A stretch of DNA of 6,495 nucleotides, taken from positions 1 to 6,495 of the forward strand of contig JASHVX010000141.1 of NCBI GenBank assembly GCA_030044375.1, written 5' to 3'. Below are positions 1 to 4,834 of this stretch, in pieces. Each line of letters starts with the position of its first letter. Within the stretch, counting starts at the first letter, position 1. The notes beneath the pieces are model-generated. The model saw nothing but the letters and a program-made list of their open reading frames with translations. It made no database searches and was not told the DNA's origin. The position numbers and the translations under genes were made by a program. Origin of the DNA: Nitrososphaerales archaeon (GTDB lineage Archaea > Thermoproteota > Nitrososphaeria > Nitrososphaerales > Gagatemarchaeaceae).

Positions 1-179
1 ATGCTGGGGACCACGTATCCGTACAGCCCTATGACTCCGAGGAGCGCCCCGATCGACATGTTGCTGATATTCAGAGCGATGGTGTCGAAGAAGGAGGCGT
101 TCTTCACCATCCCCGTGCTCTCCCTGACGAAGACCTTGGGCTGCGCTGGCTGAGCATCGGCCTGCTCAGTGTCTGGCAA
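1..179 (-). CDS. APC-family amino-acid permease, N-terminal fragment
   Basis: Only the first 59 residues are in the window; the rest lies beyond the left edge. Reading the minus strand from a TTG at 179-177 gives a hydrophilic head of about 14 residues, then VFVRESTGMVKNASFFDTIALN, then the start of a first membrane helix rich in Ile, Leu and Gly (roughly residues 34-58). The pattern of an RESTGLVK-like stretch followed by SFxDxxxLN just before helix 1 is typical of archaeal APC-superfamily amino-acid/polyamine transporters of the cytoplasmic membrane. The TTG start is chosen because it lies about 27 nt downstream of a good TATA box (203-210), which fits a leaderless transcript. The ATG inside the head, at about 153, is in another frame. 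The substrate cannot be inferred from this fragment. The family call is recognition from memory of N-terminal motifs. Confidence 0.7.
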   Translation of the reverse strand, partial: MPDTEQADAQPAQPKVFVRESTGMVKNASFFDTIALNISNMSIGALLGVIGLYGYVVPS

Positions 180-202
180 CGGATGTGATGAAAAGTCGGG
201 CG

Positions 203-210
203 TATTTAAT
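203..210 (-). promoter_or_regulatory. TATA box for the permease
   Basis: On the minus strand this reads ATTAAATA, a near-consensus archaeal TATA element. Its centre is about 27 nt upstream of the permease TTG codon, the spacing expected when transcription starts at the start codon itself. No Shine-Dalgarno sequence precedes the TTG. Confidence 0.6.
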
Positions 211-232
211 GGGATATTAGCATGGTCGCAGC

Positions 233-239
233 AAAAATT
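233..239 (-). terminator. Possible T-tract terminator after the zinc-ribbon gene
   Basis: On the minus strand a run of five T (AATTTTTGC) lies about 20 nt past the stop codon of the zinc-ribbon gene and upstream of the permease TATA box. Short T-runs act as intrinsic terminators in archaea. This would separate the two minus-strand genes into different transcripts. There is no supporting hairpin, so the call is weak. Confidence 0.3.
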
Positions 240-255
240 CCGCTGTCTGCGAACA

Positions 256-426
256 TCAGTAGCCGATCTCGGAGCTGGGCCTCAGGTGGCGCATTGACTT
301 CACACGCCCGCATGTCTTGCACTTGTAGAGGCCCCTCCCACGTGGATTGTAGTTGCGCGCGTCTCCGACTGCTTCGTGTTCGGTCCTCATCATGCACTTC
401 TCACACCAACGGTACTCCGCCGCCAT
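256..426 (-). CDS. Small zinc-ribbon protein, hypothetical
   Basis: This 56-residue protein has two CxxC knuckles, C8-E-K-C11 and C36-K-T-C39, separated by a 24-residue loop. The second knuckle sits in the classical ribbon context YKCKTCGRVK. A basic stretch with Arg/Lys follows. Such single zinc ribbons bind nucleic acid or protein partners; nothing here shows which. The reading frame is preferred over the overlapping frames because of the paired knuckles. I chose the ATG at 426. An in-frame TTG at 456 would add ten residues (start 456), but it lies only about 8 nt from the TATA-like element at 461-467 and so could not be transcribed from that box. The gene is divergent from the DUF131 pair and lies upstream of the permease on the same strand. 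I do not recognise a named family. Confidence 0.6.
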   Translation of the reverse strand: MAAEYRWCEKCMMRTEHEAVGDARNYNPRGRGLYKCKTCGRVKSMRHLRPSSEIGY

Positions 427-460
427 CTCGTGGGAGGCAATGGTCCAGTCGGCCAAAAGG

Positions 461-467
461 ATTTATC
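461..467 (+). promoter_or_regulatory. TATA-like element in the divergent spacer
   Basis: The sequence ATTTATC, preceded by purines (AAAAGG), has its centre about 25 nt upstream of the ATG at 489, consistent with a leaderless transcript of the DUF131 gene. Read on the other strand it is GATAAAT, about 38 nt upstream of the ATG of the zinc-ribbon gene, so one A/T-rich element may serve both directions. Confidence 0.5.
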
Positions 468-488
468 GAATCGTGCGCGGTTTGAGCC

Positions 489-719
489 ATGAGCGACCTG
501 GTCGAAGCAGGAGTCGTCCTCGTCCTGGCGGGCTTGGCCATAGTGTCCCTTGCGCTGGTCAGGTCGGCGAAGGGCGAGGGCAGCGTGAAGGGCGCAGGCG
601 TGGTGCTGATTGGACCAATACCGATAGTCTTCGGATCGGACGCCAAGTGGGCCACAGTTGCGCTCGCCCTGGCGGTCGTCCTGATGCTCTTGGGCATATT
701 CGCTTTCAGGCTGGCGTAG
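489..719 (+). CDS. DUF131/TIGR00304-family membrane protein, copy 1
   Basis: This 76-residue protein is predicted to have two membrane helices, about residues 6-26 and 54-73. A short polar segment lies between them, followed by the conserved motif GVVLIGPIPIVFGSD (residues 37-51). The IGPxPIVFGS signature with flanking helices matches the archaeal DUF131 family (TIGR00304), whose function is unknown. It should sit in the cytoplasmic membrane as a hairpin. ATG 489 is chosen because helix 1 follows at once and the TATA-like element lies 25 nt upstream. A paralog starts 3 nt after its stop codon, so the two are almost certainly co-transcribed. Confidence 0.85.
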   Translation: MSDLVEAGVVLVLAGLAIVSLALVRSAKGEGSVKGAGVVLIGPIPIVFGSDAKWATVALALAVVLMLLGIFAFRLA

Positions 720-722
720 GCC

Positions 723-968
723 TTGCAGAGACTGCTGGTCCTTGGAGTCGTGGTAGTCGCCGTCGGCTTCGCATTGGTGGTCGCGGGAGCAGTCAGCCAG
801 GGTGGCTCTTCGGCCGGAGGGGTCGTGTTCATCGGCCCGTTTCCCATAGTCTTCGGCTCGGGCCCGGGATCGGGGACGCTGGCTGCGCTCTCTCTTCTCA
901 TAGGCGCCGTGATGGTCGCGCTGATGCTGTTGTGGGGATGGCGCCTGTTCGCCGACAGAGAAGAATGA
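723..968 (+). CDS. DUF131/TIGR00304-family membrane protein, copy 2
   Basis: This 81-residue protein is a second, diverged copy of the preceding gene. It has helix 1 at about residues 3-25, the signature GGVVFIGPFPIVFGSG at residues 32-47, and helix 2 at about 53-75. The C-terminus is charged (ADREE). The start is TTG at 723, three nucleotides after the upstream TAG; no ATG or GTG lies near enough to give a complete helix 1. The tight spacing implies an operon and possibly a heteromeric membrane complex. That last point is inference only. The function of the family is unknown. Confidence 0.8.
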   Translation: MQRLLVLGVVVVAVGFALVVAGAVSQGGSSAGGVVFIGPFPIVFGSGPGSGTLAALSLLIGAVMVALMLLWGWRLFADREE

Positions 969-977
969 GGAGGCGAC

Positions 978-985
978 TTTAAATA
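978..985 (+). promoter_or_regulatory. TATA box for the IscA-like gene
   Basis: TTTAAATA is a strong archaeal TATA element. It is centred about 30 nt before the ATG at 1012, giving a leader of at most a few nucleotides. It lies just after the stop codon of the second DUF131 gene, so the Fe-S gene can be transcribed independently of the membrane-protein pair. A purine-rich run (GAGGAAAAGGA) stands directly before the ATG. Confidence 0.6.
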
Positions 986-1011
986 CAAAGAGGAGGGCGT
1001 GAGGAAAAGGA

Positions 1012-1359
1012 ATGCAGAAGCTACAACCGCTCGTGAACTTCACCCCGATGGCCAGGCAGAAGCTCGACGAAGTGCTGAAGTCGGAGAACGCGTCGGACTC
1101 GTATCTGAGAATCGACGTGTTTCAAGGGGGTGGGTGCGCCTGCAGCGGCGGGTACAGATACTCCTTGAGTCTTGAAGAAAGACCGGGTGACTCGGATGTG
1201 GTTGAAGAGGTGAGCGGACTGAGGGTCATGACAGGAAAGGCCGAGGCCGAGATCATAAGGGGGTCGAAGATTGACTTCGTCGAGAGCCTCCAAAGGACCG
1301 GCTTCAAGATAGAGAACCCCAACATACACGCCGAAGCCTGCGGCTGCGGCGGTCACTAG
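1012..1359 (+). CDS. IscA/HesB-type Fe-S cluster assembly protein
   Basis: This 115-residue protein has the length and fold pattern of A-type Fe-S carrier proteins. It starts with NFTPMARQKLDEVL (residues 9-22), then strand LRIDVFQGGGCACSG (32-46), then RVMTGKAEAEIIRGSKIDFVES (71-92), and ends in NPN followed by CGCGGH. A-type carriers hold iron or an Fe-S cluster through one Cys in a GGCSG motif and two Cys in a C-terminal CGCG. Here these correspond to C44, C110 and C112. C42 is an additional cysteine two residues before the conserved one. In the family the protein passes clusters from the scaffold to client enzymes in the cytoplasm. The subtype (IscA, ErpA, SufA) cannot be assigned, so no symbol is given. 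The gene has its own TATA box. The neighbouring class II fumarase does not need an Fe-S cluster, so adjacency is not evidence of a client. Confidence 0.88.
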   Translation: MQKLQPLVNFTPMARQKLDEVLKSENASDSYLRIDVFQGGGCACSGGYRYSLSLEERPGDSDVVEEVSGLRVMTGKAEAEIIRGSKIDFVESLQRTGFKIENPNIHAEACGCGGH

Positions 1360-1453
1360 ACGGTCCGAAGTCGGCGTCCCAGTCCGAGCCGGTGACGGCG
1401 CAGTCCTGAGACTCGCCTCATTGGGTCCCGAGTACTCTTCGCGATTTCGCCAA

Positions 1454-1461
1454 CCTTAAGA
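1454..1461 (+). promoter_or_regulatory. Weak TATA-like element for fumarase
   Basis: CCTTAAGA is centred about 29 nt before the fumarase ATG at 1487. It is the only A/T-rich element at a suitable distance in the otherwise G+C-rich spacer, and no Shine-Dalgarno sequence is present, so a leaderless transcript is likely. An in-frame TAA at 1457-1459 overlaps it and limits any upstream extension of the gene. Confidence 0.4.
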
Positions 1462-1486
1462 GGATACAGGGCCGGTCCGCAATTCG

Positions 1487-2812
1487 ATGAAGTACGTAGA
1501 GGGATCCAAGAGGGTCTTCCTGGACACCGGAGTACGGTTTCCGAGAGAGATGATCTGGGCGGTAGGGGCGATAAAGTTCTCGGCCGCGAAGTCCAATGTT
1601 GCGCTTGGCCTCCTCGACAAGGAGACCGGGCTGGCAATCCAGGCGAAGGCGAAGGAGCTGATGAAGGGAGACCACGACTCCTTGGTCACCGTGGACGTGT
1701 ACCAGACGGGCTCGGGGACAGGGATCAACATGAACGCGAACGAGATCCTAGCCGAGCTGGCGACGGCGCAGCTCGGGAAGACGGTCCATCCGAACGACCA
1801 TGTGAACATGAGCCAGTCTTCGAACGATGTCGGGCCCTCGGCAGTCAGGATTGCGGCCGCCTACGCCCTCAAGCATGAGCTGATTCCCGCCGTCGTCTCG
1901 ATGTCAAAGGGCCTGGCCGCGCTTGCCAGGAGGACAGGGACGGTATACAAGTCCGGTAGGACCCATCTCCGCGATGCGCTGCCCGTGACGATGGGTCAGG
2001 AGTTCGGCGCCTACGCCGACGCGTTCGCGCGCGACTCGGAATTCCTCCAGAAGACCGCGAAGCTCCTCCTCGAGATTCCCATCGGAGGGACGGCGGTCGG
2101 CACCGGTCTCAACGCGGACCCTGCCTTCGGCTCGATGGTCGCGAAGGAGCTGGCGGCCTTGAGCGGGCTGGAGTTCAAGACGGCAGGGAACAGGTTCAGG
2201 GCGACGCGGCTTCTCACCGACGTGCTGTCGGTCAGCGGAGCCCTTAGGACGACAAGCATAGACCTCTCCAGGCTCTGCCAAGACTTGAGGCTGATGTTCT
2301 CGGGGCCTTTGACCGGGCTCGGCGAGATAGACATCCCTACCCAGGAAGAAGTGGCAGGGAGCAGCATAATGCCAGGGAAGACCAACCCCGTCACTCTAGA
2401 GAGCGCTCTTCTGGCGTGCGCAGAAGTCGTCGGGCTCGACGGAGCGAACGCCTTCGCGGCGTCGTTGGGAGAGTTCGAACTTGCCATGGGCGTCCCCCTG
2501 ATGGGCTACAACATCGTGTTCCAGTGCAGACTTCTGGCAGAGGCCCTGAGAAAGGTGGCTTCTCTGGTTGTCGAGCACGTCGTCCCCAACCGGCGGAGGA
2601 TGTTGGCCTATGCGGAAAGCAGCCCGGCCCTCATAACCGTCGTCTCTCCCAAGATAGGTTACGACAAGGCTTCGGTGCTGGGGAAGGAGCTGGCGAAGGG
2701 GGTGGCGATACGGACAGCCCTCGGAAGGCTGGGCTACTCGGATGCGGAGGTCGACAGGATACTCAACCTGAAGGAACTCGTGAAGCCGGGGATCCCGGCC
2801 AAGAAGCTCTAG
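1487..2812 (+). CDS. fumC: Fumarate hydratase, class II (archaeal short form)
   Basis: The product is 441 residues and catalyses the reversible hydration of fumarate to (S)-malate in the citric acid cycle, in the cytoplasm. It belongs to the Fe-free aspartase/fumarase superfamily, which forms homotetramers. All signature regions are present: QTGSGTGINMNANEI (residues 73-87), HPNDHVNMSQSSND (101-114), SGRTHLRDALPVTMGQE (156-172, with H160 at the catalytic His position), GGTAVGTGLN (200-209), and the mobile loop GSSIMPGKTNPV (291-302) carrying the catalytic serine. SGTxxNMN rather than AGTSxNMN favours fumarase over aspartate ammonia-lyase. The N-terminus lacks the leading strand seen in bacterial FumC, but MKYxxxxKxxFxxTGxxFPRxxIW resembles crenarchaeal fumarases, so ATG 1487 is accepted. 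The C-terminal region (GYSDAEVDRILNLKELVKPG) is also typical. Argininosuccinate and adenylosuccinate lyases are excluded by the NMN and HPNDHVN motifs. Confidence 0.93.
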   Translation: MKYVEGSKRVFLDTGVRFPREMIWAVGAIKFSAAKSNVALGLLDKETGLAIQAKAKELMKGDHDSLVTVDVYQTGSGTGINMNANEILAELATAQLGKTVHPNDHVNMSQSSNDVGPSAVRIAAAYALKHELIPAVVSMSKGLAALARRTGTVYKSGRTHLRDALPVTMGQEFGAYADAFARDSEFLQKTAKLLLEIPIGGTAVGTGLNADPAFGSMVAKELAALSGLEFKTAGNRFRATRLLTDVLSVSGALRTTSIDLSRLCQDLRLMFSGPLTGLGEIDIPTQEEVAGSSIMPGKTNPVTLESALLACAEVVGLDGANAFAASLGEFELAMGVPLMGYNIVFQCRLLAEALRKVASLVVEHVVPNRRRMLAYAESSPALITVVSPKIGYDKASVLGKELAKGVAIRTALGRLGYSDAEVDRILNLKELVKPGIPAKKL

Positions 2813-2840
2813 CAGTGTTTGCACGGGAAAACGGGCGTAT

Positions 2841-3338
2841 TCATCGCCTTGCCTTCACGCCTATCTTGTCCATCAGCTTTCCAAGCTCGGAGTCGTCCGC
2901 CGCGTCCATCCTCAGATACCTGCGGATCTCCGCTTCGTCCAAGCCCACCTTCCTCGCCTCGGCGATCGTGCACCTGTACGCCTCGAGCTCGGTAGGACGC
3001 TCGACATACTCGAACGCCTGGTCGTACAGGTCCCTCCCCTCTACGAACTGGCACACATGCACGAGAACGTGTATCACGTCGAGGTAGAGGAAGTCGGCCT
3101 TGGCCCCTGCCAGGTGCTTCATGCCGATGCAAATCGTCCCTGTGTCCCTGTCGAACCAAAGGCCCGAGTCGTTCGGCTCAACCCGGAGCTTGAGATGCTT
3201 GATTATCTTGACCATCTGTGGCTTCGAGCCGAAGACCTTGGCGAGCGAGGACGACGCGTCGAGCCCGGTGAAGATGTCGGTCAGCTTGTACTCTCCTATC
3301 CTTGCGTCCCTGCGGACGCGGAATCCTCTGACGCGCAA
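2841..3338 (-). CDS. Hypothetical protein with HxxxH motif
   Basis: This 165-residue soluble protein matches no family I can name. After a basic N-terminus (RVRGFRVRRDAR) come a segment with KIIKHLKLRVEPND (44-57) and a strand pair WFDRDTGTICIGMKHL (61-76). Next is a helix DVIHVLVHVCQFVEGRDLYD (87-106), then YVERPTELEAYRCTIAEARKVGLDEAEIRRYL (111-142). The H90-V-L-V-H94 motif, with acidic E117/E119 in TELEAY, looks like a zincin active site in which the catalytic Glu of HExxH is replaced by Val. It might bind a metal without hydrolysing peptides; this is inference. The start is TTG at 3338, the first start codon after an in-frame TGA at 3378-3380; no ATG or GTG lies upstream. It is convergent with fumarase, with 28 bp between the stops. 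The codons favour G or C in third position, like its neighbours. Confidence 0.7.
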   Translation of the reverse strand: MRVRGFRVRRDARIGEYKLTDIFTGLDASSSLAKVFGSKPQMVKIIKHLKLRVEPNDSGLWFDRDTGTICIGMKHLAGAKADFLYLDVIHVLVHVCQFVEGRDLYDQAFEYVERPTELEAYRCTIAEARKVGLDEAEIRRYLRMDAADDSELGKLMDKIGVKARR

Positions 3339-3382
3339 TTGCTTCTGTTTTGCCGGTCTCCCGCAACAAAAGAACCAAGCTC

Positions 3383-3387
3383 AAAAA
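3383..3387 (-). terminator. Possible T-tract terminator after the small ORF
   Basis: On the minus strand five T (GATTTTTGA) follow the stop of the candidate 30-codon ORF by about 4 nt, and another T-rich patch (TTCTTTTG) comes just after. Archaeal RNA polymerase can stop at such tracts. The T-rich patch could instead belong to the promoter region of the 165-residue gene at 3338, so the role is ambiguous. Confidence 0.22.
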
Positions 3388-3391
3388 TCGT

Positions 3392-3484
3392 TCACCTGAT
3401 GGTGCCGTGGCCTCCCTTGGACATCATGCCGTGCCCGAGGCCCAGAGGCTGGTCTGAGTTGAGGAAGACGCCGATAGGAACCAC
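3392..3484 (-). CDS. Candidate 30-residue Gly/His-rich small ORF
   Basis: On the minus strand a GTG at 3484-3482 opens 30 codons ending in TGA. The peptide starts VPIGVFLNSDQPLG and ends with a Gly/His/Met-rich tail, GHGMMSKGGHGTIR. Most of its codons end in G or C, as in the surrounding real genes. A TATA-like CATATC sits about 22-24 nt upstream (near 3504-3509), and a T-tract follows the stop. These fit a tiny leaderless gene, but each is weak alone and the frame could be chance. I recognise no family. It lies head-to-tail with the 165-residue gene (53 nt apart) and divergent from the phosphomutase. Confidence 0.3.
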   Translation of the reverse strand: MVPIGVFLNSDQPLGLGHGMMSKGGHGTIR

Positions 3485-3489
3485 TTATG
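3482..3489 (+). promoter_or_regulatory. Weak TATA-like element for the phosphomutase
   Basis: CACTTATG is centred about 34 nt upstream of the preferred ATG at 3520. Transcription from it would give a leader of roughly 8-10 nt containing GAGGCGGG (3510-3517), a weak ribosome-binding candidate. The element supports the start at 3520 over the ATG at 3487, which lies inside it. The match to consensus is poor. Confidence 0.3.
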
Positions 3490-3519
3490 TCGCCCTCCGG
3501 GCGATATGTGAGGCGGGTC

Positions 3520-4815
3520 ATGATCGCATCGCTTAGCGGGGTCAGGGGCATCCTCAACCAAGACCTCTCGCTGGAAGACGTAGGGCGATTTGCGGGCAAC
3601 TTCTGCGGAGAGTTCGATCATGGCGAGATCCTGGTGGCCAGGGACACGCGCGGCACGGGACCGGCGATGTGCAAGACGGTAATCTGCTCGGCGCTGTCGA
3701 AAGGACTCGAGGTCGTCGACTACGGCGTGGCCTCCACCCCTGCGTTGTTCAGGGAGAGTCGAGTGCGCGGAAGCCCCGCGATCATGGTCACCGCTTCGCA
3801 CAATGAGCCTGAGTTCAACGGGCTGAAGTTCGTGGTCCGCGGGAAGGGGATCACGAAGAGCATGTTCGACGTGGTCGCTGGCCCTCCGAAGCAGACTCCG
3901 AACTACGCCGGGAAGGTCAGACAGGCGAAGAGGACGTCCTACGTAGACGACCTCGTCCAGAGGTTCGGGGTGAGATCGTGCCAAGGAGCCAAGGTGGCCC
4001 TCGACCTCGGTGGAGGGGCAGCCGCCCTTCACGCGCCCGAACTGTTTGCGGCGCTGGGATGCAGGGTGATGACTGTGAACGGTACGCCGGGCGTGTTCAG
4101 CAGGAGGATAGACCCGGTCGTGGACGGGCTCGTGACTCTCAGAGACCTGGTGGAGCGAGGCAGGTGCGACATAGGACTGGGCTTCGACTGCGACGGCGAC
4201 AGGCTGGTGATAGTCGACTCCGCGGGTCGCAAGAGGACAGGTGACTACATGCTCACCCTGGCGGTCTCTGAGTTGTTGAAGGAGACGAAGGAGAGCAAGG
4301 TCGTGGTCTCTCTGGACACGACGCAGGCCATAGACGACGTGGCGGCAAGAGCTGGGGTCCGGGTCTTCAGGACCAAGGTCGGCGAGGCGAACGTGGTGAG
4401 CGGCATGGTCGAGTGGGGAGCTCGGCTCGGAGGCGAAGGGAGCAGCGGCGGCCTCATCGACGGGGAATTCAACTACTGCAGAGACTCTCTCCTGGCAGCG
4501 GTCGTGATTGTCAGGGCGCTCATGCGCGGAGGGCTCAAGACGTACGAGTCGGTGCCTGTATATCAGCAAGAACGGGTGGCCCTTGCCATTCCCAAGGCGA
4601 AGGCCCTGAGGGCGCTGCGGACGCTCGCGGCAGAGTATCCTGACGCGGACACTAGAGACGGCGTGAAGATAGTGCTCCAGAAGAGGTCTTGGGTCCTCGT
4701 CAGGCCGTCAGGCACCGAGGACGCGGTCAGGGTCTCGGCCGAGGCCCCGACGTCGCGGGGAGCCCTTGAGATCGCGAAGGAGTTCGCCGGAAGGCTCGCG
4801 GAGTTGAGCAGGTAG
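3520..4815 (+). CDS. glmM: Phosphoglucosamine/phosphomannomutase family enzyme (GlmM-like)
   Basis: The product is 431 residues and is a complete alpha-D-phosphohexomutase. These enzymes move a phosphate between C6 and C1 of hexose or hexosamine phosphates through a phosphoserine and Mg2+, in the cytoplasm, feeding UDP-GlcNAc or GDP-mannose synthesis. The four domain motifs are all present: active-site serine loop TASHNEPEFNGLKF (residues 91-104, Ser93), metal loop DCDGDR (223-228), sugar-binding loop GEGSSGG (305-311), and phosphate-binding RPSGTE (395-400). Relative to the standard motifs TASHNP, DGDGDR and RPSGTEP, position-specific changes are visible: Pro to Glu, Gly to Cys and Pro to Asp. 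The GEGxxGG loop points to the GEGNGG clade. I chose ATG 3520 because MIASLSGVRG aligns with the usual beginning of the family; ATG 3487 would add eleven residues. thiL follows after 19 nt. Substrate preference is not settled; glmM is the likely symbol only. Confidence 0.82.
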   Translation: MIASLSGVRGILNQDLSLEDVGRFAGNFCGEFDHGEILVARDTRGTGPAMCKTVICSALSKGLEVVDYGVASTPALFRESRVRGSPAIMVTASHNEPEFNGLKFVVRGKGITKSMFDVVAGPPKQTPNYAGKVRQAKRTSYVDDLVQRFGVRSCQGAKVALDLGGGAAALHAPELFAALGCRVMTVNGTPGVFSRRIDPVVDGLVTLRDLVERGRCDIGLGFDCDGDRLVIVDSAGRKRTGDYMLTLAVSELLKETKESKVVVSLDTTQAIDDVAARAGVRVFRTKVGEANVVSGMVEWGARLGGEGSSGGLIDGEFNYCRDSLLAAVVIVRALMRGGLKTYESVPVYQQERVALAIPKAKALRALRTLAAEYPDADTRDGVKIVLQKRSWVLVRPSGTEDAVRVSAEAPTSRGALEIAKEFAGRLAELSR

Positions 4816-4834
4816 CACGCCCGACGAGAACGGA

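Noticed and set aside
390..1043. Long open frames on the minus strand opposite the DUF131 pair.
   Set aside because: They are low-complexity, Arg/Pro/Ser-rich products of G+C-rich antisense sequence and contradict two well-supported membrane-protein genes with a family motif.
1460..1486. Codons upstream of the fumarase ATG (EDTGPVRNS) resemble the missing N-terminal strand of bacterial FumC, suggesting a truncated or frameshifted start.
   Set aside because: An in-frame TAA at 1457-1459 precedes them, no start codon lies among them, and crenarchaeal fumarases, as I recall them, begin at the same point (MKYxx...). The TATA-like element also fits the ATG at 1487.
1360..1486. Possible RNA gene or terminator hairpin in the spacer before fumarase.
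   Set aside because: I find no tRNA-like arms, no convincing stem and no T-run. Only the weak TATA-like element near 1454 stands out.
3057..3536. A plus-strand open frame spanning the hypothetical gene and the intergenic spacer.
   Set aside because: It is antisense to the better-supported HxxxH gene, shows no domain, and runs into the phosphomutase start in another frame.
3424..4569. A 381-codon open frame on the minus strand opposite the phosphomutase.
   Set aside because: The plus strand carries all four phosphohexomutase motifs in one frame. The antisense product is His/Arg/Pro-rich with no recognisable motif, a usual by-product of codon bias.
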